Assembly: GCA_003996215.1 (NCBI GenBank)
Contig: QJPP01001842.1
Span: 124,001-188,000, forward strand
Direction: 5' to 3'
DNA from: Jaltomata sinuosa
Taxonomy: Eukaryota; Streptophyta; Magnoliopsida; Solanales; Solanaceae
DNA: 64,000 bases
Position 1 is the first letter of the stretch. Every line of letters starts with the position of its first letter. The notes below the pieces were generated by a model, which saw only the letters and a list, made by a program, of their open reading frames with translations, had not been told where the DNA came from and did no database searches. Shown piece after piece: positions 1-10,486 of this stretch. The translations under genes and the position numbers were made by a program.

Positions 1-1518
1 AAGTCAAAACTGTAAAACATAAGCCCTTTTTTTAAGAGGGTGTAAGTCATATTTCCGAACTGTAATTCTTAGATCATGATATTTTAAGATAAATAAAACT
101 GTTTACTTAGGTATCCATGGACTGAAATGATGAATTATGTCTGAAGATCATGAAATAGTGCAATTGAGTTGAAAACCATGAGTCATGCAAAAAGTCATGT
201 TTAAAGTAAATCCTTAGGGGAGTTTCTTCTACTAAGCATGTTGAAAATATTGATATATTGTACTGAATGCAAGCTGAAAGATATAAGCTGATGCAATGAC
301 CAAGTATATAAACATGCAACTGTATAATATTGAACTGAACTGAATAACTGAATACAAGGTCATGCAAACTGAATCTGAACTATGGGTGCTACTATTACCT
401 GACATACCCCAAGATGAGCTAACTATGGGGCAACCTGTAACCCTGAATCGAAGGGTATTCACACCTTGCCAAGGGTACAAACAAATCTGACGTAGATCCA
501 CTTAACTGATGTCCACAAGGGATAAGGGTTCCCAGCCTAATATGACAATTGACCCCTTTGATACCTACGGTGGCACCGTAGTTCTGGGACTTAGAGATTT
601 CTACAAAAGGTCTTAGCCTAACCTGACAGCTGAGCCTTTATCCCTTCGTCCTCTTGGGGCTAAGCCTACTCCCAACTGAATGTAAGGCAATGAATGCACC
701 TGAAATACTGGATAGCTCAAATACTGATAACATCTGAGAATGCAACATAATGCTAAGACTAAAAGCATTCTATTTTTATGAAAAGTTGTAGGCTGAAAAC
801 TGACTGATTTCATGTTTTAAAACTTAGTGCTAGTAGATTAGGCTAAATTTTGAAGAAATTTAATTCATATGAAAATACTACAATTTCATGCTAAGTTCTT
901 GAAAAGAAAGCTAACTCATGCAGAAGATATTGTAAATCCAAGATAAGTCTATTTCATCTAAATTCCAGAGATTTTAAGAAAATATTTGTAAAACTGCATG
1001 CAATATCTCTAAAAACATGTACGGGAACATATTAAGTCATAAGGAGTTCAATTCTGTAAAACATGTATAATTGGGTAAGAACCCTAGAATTATAGATTTG
1101 TAGAAATCATAACTGAAAGCTAAACTTTAGGCATGAGGGTGAAAGGAGGTCCTCATTGAATACCCACATACCTGATTACTGAAGAATTTCTAGGGTTGGA
1201 ACAGGGGGATGAAAACTTGGAGAACAAATCTGAAGGAAAACCCTTGAGAGACTTTCTCATTTGAGCTTCTATGCTCTTTCTTGCTTGAAACCCTAGGTGT
1301 CTTGCCATAGAGCCTTTAGAGATTTTCCCTGAGATAGGAGAAATAACCCCTTTTGGGTGTTTAAAAGATGTTGGTAAAATCCTGAGGTAAGGAAAGGACC
1401 AAACGACCCCCAACTTAAATCCTGAAAAGAAAGTGCAAAAAAATTGTCGGATGGCATTTTCCATGGGCCGTCGGATGTCCCACGGGCTATCGGACCCAAC
1501 TGTTGGCCTCGCGGGAGT
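1..1518 (-). repeat. Left LTR of element C, part 1 (cut by window start)
   Basis: This stretch aligns base for base with 19063-20588 of the right LTR of element C, for example in the blocks at 1-200 and 1140-1500, so it is LTR and not unique sequence. About 575 bp of the LTR lies before the window. It is interrupted at 1518 by element A and resumes at 14991. Short ORFs here have no family resemblance. Near 1440-1505 it carries a cluster of imperfect palindromes built on GTCGGATG and CCATCGGAC. Confidence 0.85.
1514..1518. repeat. Target-site duplication of element A, left copy
   Basis: GGAGT directly before the TG end of the A LTR. The right copy at 14991-14995 is GGGGT. The uninterrupted LTR copy shows the empty site as GGGGT at 20584-20588, so one base of the left copy has changed since insertion. 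Confidence 0.8.
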
Positions 1519-2440
1519 TGATACGCCTAAATTACACCTCTAAAAGAAGCGCAAGTGGTCGTTGTTCAAATATAGAACCCAACTAAAGGTTGGGGTCGAT
1601 CCCACAGGGAATATGGTAGGATTATGTTTGATTAGTGTTTACTTCAAGCTTTTAGTCAATTATTTCCCGTGAAGAGGGGGTTTTGTAGTAATAAATAACT
1701 AATGTAACAAAAACATATCAAGTAACCAGTGTCAATTTCAAGAATTATTATCAATAAGAGAAGTGACTAGGGCAATGGTCCCCATGAAATCATAACTTAG
1801 TAAGGCTTTCATACTTGGTTCACTAGTTTGGTGCTTAGCATGCAGAATTGGTAAGTTAGGATTCACCTAATTCCTTGGTCCGGCAACTAGGTGAATTTCA
1901 CCACACGCCTTGGTCCGGCCGCGGGTGTCGCTTTACTAACCCTTACCCTTGATCCCAGATTAGCTATTCCCGGACAATGTCAAGCTATTAGACGAGGGTT
2001 GGTAGCCTCGAATCTCATTGTTTACAACCCTTTCCCCATCTGTTACCTTCTTGGTCCGGCAAGTAAGGATAAGGCAATTTCTAACGTTTGCAATCGTTAA
2101 AAAGAAATCAGAGCGAAGGGAAGAACAATACATGCATGAATACCTCCCTAGATCACCTACGTACTTAGCCTACTTCGTTAACCTTCATGGTTTCCACAAC
2201 CCTAGTTGTGGATTTAGCTACTCATGTTCATAAGCGTGCAATCAATGTTTGTTTGAGCAATCATCAAGAGATACTTACAAAGAAAAATAAAGAAAACTGG
2301 AATCTTGCAGAATAATCTCAAGAACACTTCGAATTACCAAGAACTAAACTTTGAATTCAACACCAAAATAAATTAACAACTATCCGAAAAGTTGCTCAAA
2401 AATACCGTGTAACAACCATAAATAAAAACCCAGGGGAAAG

Positions 2441-2449
2441 TATTTATAG
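2441..2449 (-). promoter_or_regulatory. TATA-like box in element A 3' LTR
   Basis: The minus strand reads CTATAAATA here. The same box is conserved at 14346-14354 in the other LTR. It lies downstream (element sense) of the palindrome cluster, as expected at the U3/R border. Function is inferred from position only. Confidence 0.5.
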
Positions 2450-2484
2450 ACAAAAATAAATCCTTTCCTAATACAACTGGGAAA

Positions 2485-2945
2485 CTGGAGTCGGAAGCTT
2501 TCACGAGACCATTCCACGATTCGTGGGAGCTTCTACGACTCGTGGACAGTACTCGTGGAACTTAGGCAACTTTTTTCTTCTGCGGGTTCCTTTCCACGAC
2601 AGCAGTCTACGACTCGTAGGATGGATCACGGCTCGTGGAGTTGGGTCGTAGGACTCAAACTCTTTGCCCCTTCTCTGATCAGGTTCCACGAGCATGGATC
2701 ACGACTCGTGAACAAGATCACGACTCGTGAACAAGATCACGACTCGTGGGAACCATCTGTAGAACACAGGCTGTTTTGTTCCTATTCTGATCTTCTTTCA
2801 CGACCAAGGTTCACGACTCGTGGACCTGTCCACGATTCATGGAATCCCTTCGTAGAACTCAGGCCACAGCTCATGCTTCAGTAATGTCTCCACGACTGAC
2901 TCCCATGACTCATGGAATGATTGAAGACTAGTGGTTATGAGTCAT
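2485..2945. repeat. Palindrome cluster, element A 3' LTR (U3 side)
   Basis: A dense set of perfect and imperfect copies of CCACGANTCGTGG. Examples are a perfect 13 bp palindrome at 2514-2526, a near copy at 2533-2546, and repeats of ATCACGACTCGTG at about 2698-2750. It lies upstream of the TATA-like box in element sense. Confidence 0.8.
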
Positions 2946-3112
2946 GGAAGTCAATTTCATCCCAATTATCAGTCTTTTTCTGCACACTGTCTCCGAAACC
3001 TTTTTTCCTGCGCAAGACTCCAAAACACATGAAATCTTACTAAAAATCACTAAAGGACATGCTCAAATTCCAAGTTTTAAGCGTCGAAAGCACCGCAAAG
3101 CCACGGACATCA

Positions 3113-3123
3113 ACACCCTCAAC
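3113..3123 (-). other. Polypurine tract of element A
   Basis: The minus strand reads GTTGAGGGTGT directly before the 3' LTR start (TGATGTCC). Twenty bases further upstream (3147-3133) is CTTGAGGACAAGCAA, which also precedes the LTR of element D at almost the same spacing. Confidence 0.6.
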
Positions 3124-3280
3124 TTAAAGTCATTGCTTGTCCTCAAGTGATGAAACAAAGCATAGAATGACGCTATCGCAAAAGAAAACTAGGAACTACG
3201 GCAGTCATATGATTTCGCGATTTAGTTCATAACAAGTATCCCCCCTCCCTTTTCAATAAAAAACCAGTGCATGTGTTCTG

Positions 3281-3350
3281 ACTATCAAGACAACACAAGA
3301 ATATCCAGGAATGGCACTATCAAGACAACACAAGAAGATCCAGGAATGAC
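3281..3350. repeat. 35 bp tandem duplication
   Basis: Two adjacent 35 bp units beginning ACTATCAAGACAACACAAGA at 3281 and 3316, differing at two positions, followed by a short partial third start. Confidence 0.85.
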
Positions 3351-4598
3351 ATTATACTATCAACAGACGATGTAGCATACACATATGAGACTTACGCTAA
3401 CAGTTAGCATTCAAAGTTGCTCTAGTGCCCTCACCGCAAAGAAGTCCTGTTCGCACAATAGCAAAATTATATATCAGGGACTGAACTAAAACACTCACTC
3501 TCACAATTGATGTTCAAGCGATGCATGCACAATACCATAGGCTTGCCCTTATTCTCTATGCCTTGGTTTTCAAACAGTTGGGTTAGGATCACTATAGGAC
3601 TTCATTCGTCTTGTAACGTAGGCTTGGGGACGAGTATGGTAGATATGGAAATCAGTGACTAAGCCCTCCTTGACAATACGCTATTTTTTATTTTTTTATT
3701 TTATTTCTCTACTTATCGGACCAACTCTATTCTTTTCCTCTTTTTTTTTCCCTTTTTATTTTTCAACAAGCAACAGGTGCGGCTTTTGGTTCAAATTCAA
3801 CTCTTTTTCACATTTTCTTTTTCTTTCTTTCTTTTCTTTTCTCTTTCTTTGTTTTTCTCTTTCTTTTTCTTTTCTTTAACATGCCCGTCGCACCCGTTAT
3901 TTCCCTTTTTCATTACTAACCTTTTCTTTTCATACCCCTACTCCTCACTCACCTCTACAGTAGCCACCCTCAACTTAGGCGATTTGTCTGAGTTGAGGTA
4001 CACGATGTCCAAGGAGGGAACAGGGTCAAACTAAAGGTTTTGAAAAAAAAGACAGGGAAGGTGATTAGGCTAAACAACAAAACGGGGCAATTTAGGCTCA
4101 AAATCAGGGATCAAAGGATATTTACTTCATTTGGTCGGTCATTTGGATAAAGTGGACTAATTCAAAAATGGCCTATGATCCTTTCCTAACCAACCATCCT
4201 AGAACCTAAACAAGCCTAACTGGGCAGGTTCTAGATTGGAACACAATGCAAGAACAAGTCAAAATAAGCTCACACACTCATGGTACAGAGTCAAACAATT
4301 ACATGCTAACTATCAGGTTCATGCTCTAGTTTAAGCCATTCATCAGGTCGATTACATTACAATGTCATGCATAGATCCATAATGGTTAGTCTATCAAGAA
4401 CAGATACTACTATGTCACACAAAATTTGGAGGGGTTCTCCATTTTTTCAAAAAAAAATCCAATTCCAAAAATCACATCACAGACTGCGCAATACAACCTA
4501 TACTAAATGTGTCGGTTAAACAGAAATAAAAATCCATATGGAAAGAACACAGGCAAGAAAACCCTAAGGACTCGGGTACCTTTTGAGTACCCTCATGG

Positions 4599-5412
4599 GT
4601 TGCCTCCCATGTAGCGCCTGATTTAACGTTGCGGCCCGACGCGGGTCTTTTGGCTACTCAGACTTCACCAAAAGGCCCATCAAAATACGGGCATCTGCTG
4701 CCCCCACCCCACCAAAAATTAATGTGCATTGTCCTCAATGCATCAAGAAAAGTAGAATCATAGGGAGGCAGGAACATACCTGTGGCACCTAAGCGCCGCC
4801 GTCCGATGAAGTGTGCGGGGCCGGTGAAGCCGGTGAACAGTAAAAAAAAATTCAAAACTTACCTGGGTTCCATGAGTCCTTTTCACAAATCGTGGAACAA
4901 ACCATGACTCGTAGAAGGGTCTCGTGGAACACGTACTGCCACCCAAGTTTCCTCTTATTTCCAGGACTGCCAATCACGATTCGTGATTGTGTTCACGACT
5001 CGTGGAGCCAGTTAGTGAAAGCTTAACTGCATTTGGCCATTATCACCTGAGTTCCACGAGTTGGTTCAACGACTCGTGGAATGGTCCACGATCCGTGAAC
5101 CATACTCGTGGACCCTAACTTACCCATTTTCTGAGTTTGATTTTCTGCAGCACTTTTCCTCCACCTATTTATGCACATATAGCAGACGTTTAGCCTTGGG
5201 TTGCCTCCCAAGCAGCGCCTGATTTAACATTGCGGCACGACGCAAGTGTTTTGGCTACTCAGACTTCACCAAAACACTCTATAGTCTTTACACTACAACT
5301 AACATAAAGTAAATCAGAGAAAAATTACAACATCATGGGTTGCCTCCCATGTAGCACCTGATTTAACATCGCGGCATGACGCAAGTTGCTTGATTACTCA
5401 GACTTCATCAAG
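4599..5412. repeat. Three dispersed copies of a ~75 bp direct repeat
   Basis: Copies begin with GGGTTGCCTCCCA at 4599, 5199 and 5337. They share the core GCCTGATTTAAC, then GCGGC, GACGC, and end in GGCTACTCAGACTTCACC or close variants. The last copy runs into the coding end of pol. Copies 1 and 2 flank the internal palindrome cluster. Confidence 0.85.
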
Positions 5413-6081
5413 CTCCTTAGGTGGAACGAACTCATCTATGCTCCAAGCTTCAATTGTCTTGACTTCCTCTGCTATGCCGAAATACGCTTTGATCCGCTGC
5501 CCATTTGCTTTGAACCTTTTCCCTTCAATGTTTTCAAGTTCAATAGCTCCATGAGGGAAAACTTGCACCACCTTGAAGGTTCCAATCCACTTGGACTTCA
5601 ACTTGCCAGGAAACAAGCGAAGTCTAGAGTTGAAAAGCAGGACCAAGTCACCTGGCTGAAAATCTCTCTTCTCTATCTTCCGATCATGATACAACTTCAT
5701 CCTCTCCTTGTATAGAGCTGAACTTTCATATGCATTCAGTCGGAACTCGTCCAACTCATTCAGCTGCCCTAACCTTTGAAGTGATGTTGCCCCCAATCTA
5801 AGTTCAGCTTCTTCAAAGCCCACATGGCCTTGTGCTCTAATTCAACCAGAAGATAACAAGCCTTACCAAACACAAGTTGATATGGAGACATGCCTATTGG
5901 AGTCTTATACGTAGTTTGGTACACCCACAATGCATCCTCAAGCTTCCGCGACCAATCCTTTAGGTTTGCATTGACAGTCTTGGACAGGATTGACTTGATT
6001 TCTCTATTGGAGACCTCCACTTACCCACTCGTCTGCGGCTGATAAGGGGTTTCAACTCTGTGTTTCACTCCATATTTCTCT
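5398..6081 (-). pseudogene. Element A integrase, C-terminal half
   Basis: Read right to left, the segment starts inside the integrase core at EKYGVKHRVE and passes through the third catalytic region, an SG*VEVSNREIK motif. The glutamate is present, but the glutamine before the valine is now a stop. It continues through the conserved SPYQLVFGKACYLLVELEHKA block to an integrase C-terminal tail (PGDLVLLFNSRLRLFPGKL) and stops at 5398. A frameshift lies near 5800. The first two catalytic aspartates are on the other side of the organellar insert (8365 onward). In an intact Athila element this protein inserts cDNA into the chromosome; here it cannot be made. Confidence 0.9.
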
Positions 6082-7086
6082 AAAAAAATAATCTTTCCCT
6101 TGTGTTCGGCTATAGCGGAAACCCCAAAATCTAGAGGTTATGGTCTTAAGTTCCAACCCAGTTCCAACAATGCACTTCTCAACACATCATCGGTAGGGGA
6201 AAGCGGAACTGCTTGACACTGTATACTAAATTCAACAAGCCCGATTCTCATCATTATGCTCAATAAAAGGAATGAGGGAAGCTAAAATCCAAAATATTGG
6301 AATTGGAAGGAAGGGAAAATTGGAAGATGAATCTTTTCCCCGGAGCTAGAACAACTTGTTCTTCCTGACCTGATTCAACGCCATAAAAATTGAGTTATAG
6401 TAGTTTCAGCTATTCAATTCGAATGAGTGCCCTCACTTCCTTTCCTTACTATGATATGCCCAAAAAAAAGAAAAAAAAGGGCAACATATCAAAGAGCGAT
6501 GACAAAAATTATCAGTGACCTCCTACATAACATATGCGATCCTTACGTGGATGATTTGGTAGACTTTTCAAAAGAAAGAACCGACCACATCAAAAATTTA
6601 TGCAAGGGAAAGGTTAAGAAAACATCAATTAAAGATGAACACGAAAATGGGAAATCGTCAAGGATGACTTCTTTGTTGGTGGAACGAAGGGCTAAATAGC
6701 GATAGTGATTCTCTGAGCCGGTCTGGATTTCCAACGCCTTGTACCGCCCAGTAGTGCTCTCTGAGCTTGATTGCTCCGAGCTGGTAACCGGTAGGTCACA
6801 ATCTGAATTTCTGACTGAAAAGAGGAAAGAGGCCCAGCAAGAAGATTAAGAGTCAAAGCAACAGAAGAAGGATCAGCCCTATGCCCATACTCAAGCACTA
6901 GAGTAAGAAAAAGGAGAAGAGTATGGTTCATATCCTAGCCGCGAGCAATCTACGTTTGTGATCTCGTATAGTTCGCTTCTCCGACATCTTACTGAGTTTC
7001 CCCCTCATCTTTTTGCAAAAAGCCGCTCCACGGTGGTAAAGTCTCATCTTGTAGAGCGAATGAACATAAATCTTTCCGAATATCAT

Positions 7087-7168
7087 GAACCATTTTCCCA
7101 GCTTGAATCTCGTTCAATCTATAAACACGTGCAATCCCATCTCCAACTAAGACCTCTCGACCGATTTC
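7087..7168 (-). pseudogene. atp1: Fragment of mitochondrial ATP synthase alpha subunit (atp1-like)
   Basis: The minus-strand translation gives EIGREVLVGDGIARVYRLNE followed by IQAGKMV. This matches the N-terminal beta-barrel region of the F1 alpha subunit (usual form EIGRVVSVGDGIARVYGLNE) with a few substitutions. Both flanks leave the family abruptly, so it is a fragment of about 27 codons. The mitochondrial atp1 gene fits better than plastid atpA, mainly in the residues around LNEIQAG. Confidence 0.65.
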
Positions 7169-7876
7169 AAATCAGGGGAATCTTCCTAATCTTTGACTTT
7201 GAAGTGGGAATGGTCACAAAGAGAGAGAAAACAGAAGAATATGTTAAAGGTTTCCCGTGTTCGCTTGGACTATGCTATGTATGAATGATCTTTTATATTT
7301 CATAGGGGTTTAGAGTACCGAAGCTCAATGGCATCACACCTACGGCCAGAAGAAAGAAAATACCTAGCGCCCTACGCCCTTGCTTCTTGCCTTATCTTTT
7401 ACTAATAAACTAATCTAAATAGAAGCCCTTCTTTCTCAAAGTTTGAACACAAAAGCCCACTAGCCGAGCTGAACTAGTTAGTGATGGAAGCAATTCCCAC
7501 GAACTGGGATTTTCTTCACTCGTATCATATCCTGAAATGCCTTTACTAACTTATTGTATAATGTAAGAAAGCTTTCGAAGTCTTGATAGCCCCGCGAGTT
7601 GTTGGTGGAATACGAGTAAGGACTTTGTTTGCCCAAGTCCCTTGCTTGAAGGACTATCGCACTTTCAGTGGTACTGAGACTGTCCCTACCACTACCCTTT
7701 ATCAAACTGGTTTACAAGAGTTCTGGCTTTCCCAACCGGACAAACTTCTAGGGAATAAAATTTATTTCCCCTATTCTATTTAAGTTAGTCCATATTTTTA
7801 CTTTTTATTGACCCCTTTCAAAAGAGGTAAGATCCGGTGAATCGGAAACAATTAATTAAGAATTCAAAACTTTTTT

Positions 7877-7981
7877 ATGGAACAGACATATGAATATGCG
7901 TGGATCATACCTTTCATTCCACTTCCAATCCCTATGTTAATATGAGCGGGACTTATTCTTTTTCCAACGGTAACAAAAAGT
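7877..7981 (+). pseudogene. ndhF: 5' end of plastid NADH dehydrogenase subunit 5 gene (ndhF)
   Basis: Translation from the ATG gives MEQTYEYAWIIPFIPLPIPM, then LI, a stop, and AGLILFPTVTK. This is the first membrane segment of NdhF with one stop codon. About 100 bp of upstream sequence (from 7780) also looks like the AT-rich plastid leader. The match ends near 7981. It is a non-functional transferred fragment; the plastid NDH complex gene itself stays in the plastid. Confidence 0.75.
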
Positions 7982-8364
7982 TTTTGCCAGACATTCTGGA
8001 ATCAGAAACTGGAAAAAAAACCAGGTCTCTTGTTTCCAGTTTTTTTTCTTAAGAAAACAGGGAGGATCCAGAGTGTTGCCCCCTCCTATTCGAGGCCAGA
8101 TGGCCGCGGCCACATGCAGGGAAACTTGCACGTATGGTTCTGGCCAGGCAGGTATCGCTTGTAATAATGAAGTCTCATTCATATAGTAATGTCCCTAGCT
8201 TGCGCCTTATTTGAGACTAAGGCAGGTTTGGAACCCTGTCCTATCCCCTTTATCAAATCTCTATCTCTCTTCCTTAGTGCAACTGCCCTATTCCTACCAT
8301 GGGAATATCTATCTTTCTTTTTTCTTTCATATCTATAGTTTAGGATATAAAAGCAGACGGTCTC

Positions 8365-9388
8365 GCAAAGCACGAAACAACTTGTTGCAAAAGTGAGAGC
8401 CTCCATCGCTAATAATGGCCCTTGGCGTACCGATTCTGGAGAAGATGTTCTTTTTTAAGAACGCGGTGACACATTTACCTTCATTACTTGGAAGTGCAAC
8501 CGCCTCCACCCACTTGGACACATAGTCAACAGCCACCAATATATACCTGTTCCCACCAGACAATACAAATGGGCCCATGAAGTCAATGCCCCAAATATCG
8601 AAAAGCTCAATCACAAGGATGGGATTCATAGGAAGCTCCTGCCTCTTTGATATACCTCCTTCCCTCTGACACCTGCTACAAGCTTTTGCAAACTCATGGG
8701 CATCTTTATGAATAGTCGGCCAATAATAGCCGCATTGTAAAATCTTATGGGCGATCCGGGTACCACTATGATGCCCTCCAATATGGGAAGAATGGCATGC
8801 TTCCAATATCTCCATCATCTCAGCTTCTGGCACACATCTTCGTATCATGGTGTTAGCACAGATGTGGAATAAGAAGGGCTCTTCCCAAAAGTATTTCTTC
8901 ATATCAGACTTGAACTTTCTCCTTTGGTGAACGGACATATCATCAGGCACTAAGTCACTTGCCAAGTAGTTGTCAATATCCGCGAACCATGGGATCAAGT
9001 CCTGAGAAGCAGCCAATACATGTTCTTCAGGAAACCAATCATCAATCTCGAGGTCATCAGTCATATTCACCATAGCTTCTTCTTCCAACCTAGACAAATG
9101 ATCTGCCACCTGATTTTCTGTACCATTACAGTCTTTAACCTCAAAGTCAAACTCTTGTAGCAATAGCACCCATCTAATCAACCTTGGTTTTTTGTCCTTC
9201 TTCGCCATGAGATAACGAAGAGTTGAATGGTCAGTATGCACCACCACCTTGGTGACAAGTAAATAAGATCTAAATTTCTCGAAAGCAAAGACCACAGCAA
9301 GAAGTTCTTGTTCGGTCACAATATAATTTTTTTTGAGCTGGATTAAGTGTTTTTCTAGCATAGTAAATCGGATGAAGAATCTTCTCAC
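8365..9388 (-). pseudogene. Element A RNase H C-part and integrase N-part
   Basis: One long open segment on the minus strand. From the right it has the end of RNase H (VTEQELLAVVFAFEKFRSYL, then HTDHSTLRYLMAKKDKKPRL and QVADHLSRL). A linker follows, then the integrase zinc finger (HSSHIGG..C..C type: HIGGHHSGTRIAHKI and ACSRCQ), and the first two catalytic aspartates (GIDFMGPF and IISDGGSHF). The segment ends at the organellar insert. It starts by frameshift from the upstream ORF (LNPAQKK) near 9340. It is the least damaged part of element A. Confidence 0.92.
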
Positions 9389-9731
9389 GCCTTTGACCTA
9401 GGACTGCTCCTAACACCACCCCACTAGCATCACATATAACCACGAACGGTTGCGACCAATCAGGAGCAATAATGATAAGAGTTGTAACCAACTTCTCTTT
9501 GAGGCACTCGAATGCCTTAAAACAAGCATCATCAAACACAAATTTTACCTCTTTCTCCAACAGCTTGCACAATGGATTTGCAATCTTGGAGAAGTACTTG
9601 ATAAATCGCCGATAAAACCCTGCATGACCCAAGAAACTCTGGATACCTTTCACAGAAACTGGTGGGGGCAATTTTTTAATCACCTCAATCTTTTATCTAT
9701 CAACTTCTATGCCATTCTCAAAATTCGGTGA
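9270..9731 (-). pseudogene. Element A RT thumb and RNase H N-part
   Basis: Contains SFLGHAGFYRRFIKYFSKIA (RT connection) and FVVICDASGVVLGAVLGQRR, with the first RNase H aspartate in CDAS, then HPIYYARKTLNPAQKK. A frameshift then moves the RNase H coding to the frame of the next segment. A stop or frameshift at about 9690-9770 separates it from the RT palm. Confidence 0.9.
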
Positions 9732-9772
9732 CCAAGCACGATGCCCTCTTTAATTATGAAGTGACACTTCTC

Positions 9773-10354
9773 CTAATTCAGCACTAGGTTGCACTCTTCA
9801 CACCGTTTCAGCACATAACTCAGATGATTTAGACAATCTTCAAATGAGTAACCTACCACCGAAAATTCATCCATGATTACCTCAATAGTATCCTCTACCA
9901 TATCTGAAAATATCGACATCATGCAATGCTGAAAAGTTGTCGGCGCATTGCAAAGATCGAACGGCATCCTCTTGAATGCAAAAGTTCCATATAGGCATGT
10001 GAATGTAGTTTTCTCTTGGTCTTCGGGGGCAATAGAGATATGATTATACCCCGAATAACCATCAAGAAAATAGTACCAACCTCTACCTACAAGACGGTCT
10101 AGCATCTGATCCATGAATGGCATTGGAAAATGGTCCTTCTCAGTACATGCATTATACTTTTTGTAGTCCATGCATATGGGCCAGCCTGTCACCGTTCTCA
10201 TCGGAATTATCTCATTCTTAGCATTAGGGACAACAGTAATCCATCCTTTCTTTGGTACGCACTGAACCGGGCTCACCCACTTACTGTCGGAAATCGAGTA
10301 AACCACACCTGCATCCAGCCACTTTGTGATCTCCTTCTTGATGACTTCATGCAT
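9773..10354 (-). pseudogene. Element A reverse transcriptase palm and fingers
   Basis: Athila-type RT: WVSPVQCVPKKGWITVVPN, then MRTVTGWPICMDYKKYNACT, DHFPMPFMDQMLDRL, FLDGYSGYNHISIAPEDQEK and FKRMPFDLCNAPTTFQ. The catalytic box, normally FMDDFSV, reads IMDEFSV at about 9866-9877, so the second catalytic aspartate is replaced by glutamate. The first aspartate (FLDGYSG) remains. Further upstream is a break to the protease segment at 10355-10486. Confidence 0.93.
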
Positions 10355-10486
10355 AGGCTAATGCAACCTACGTTGGTGCTCAATATAAGGAACACAATCA
10401 AGCTCAAGATGGATTTTGTGAGTACAGATCCCAGGCAGGATTCCAATAATGTCTGCAATCATCCACCCAATAGCTCTCTTGAATTT

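Larger units (their letters stand above)
1519..3112 (-). repeat. Element A 3' LTR
   Basis: 1594 bp, with TG at 1519 and CA at 3112 on the plus strand. It aligns throughout with 13448-14990. In element sense (right to left) it holds a U3-like palindrome cluster (about 2940-2485), a TATA-like box (2449-2441) and then R/U5. It carries one more copy of a 19 bp GATCACGACTCGTGAACAA unit near 2698-2750 than the right LTR. Confidence 0.93.
3113..5397 (-). other. Element A 3' untranslated region between pol stop and PPT
   Basis: About 2.3 kb without coding potential. It holds a two-unit 35 bp tandem repeat (3281-3350), a long pyrimidine tract on the plus strand (about 3680-3885, so polypurine in the element RNA), three copies of a roughly 75 bp repeat (from 4599, 5199 and 5337), and a CCACGA/TCGTGG palindrome cluster at 4865-5110 like that of the LTR. 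The third copy of the 75 bp repeat overlaps the pol stop codon. Confidence 0.75.
6082..8364. other. Organellar DNA insert (nuclear mitochondrial DNA with plastid piece) inside element A integrase
   Basis: The integrase protein stops matching at 8364 (..CNKLFRAL) and resumes at 6081 (EKYGVKH..). These two parts abut in normal Athila integrases, so about 2283 bp was inserted with little or no loss. The insert has different base use and no retroelement domains in the right order. It contains an atp1-like segment (minus, 7087-7168), the start of plastid ndhF (plus, 7877-7981), and a group II intron-like stretch near 8100-8150 (GCACGTATGGTTCT). A short RT-like peptide (YVDDLVDFSKERTDH, about 6537-6590) is also present. 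Plant mitochondrial genomes carry plastid pieces, so one mitochondrial source is the simplest reading. Confidence 0.72.

Noticed and set aside
2485..2945. CRISPR-like array
   Set aside because: The palindromes are irregularly spaced without uniform spacers, in a plant LTR. They form a palindrome cluster.
3655..4034. Phe/Ser-rich ORFs as membrane proteins
   Set aside because: They are translations of the pyrimidine tract in the element A untranslated region.
5386..5715. Plus-strand 109-codon ORF
   Set aside because: Shadow of the minus-strand integrase C-terminus.
6427..6699. 90-codon ORF as a gene
   Set aside because: It lies in the organellar insert. Only about 17 residues resemble an RT, and the rest is low-complexity lysine-rich.
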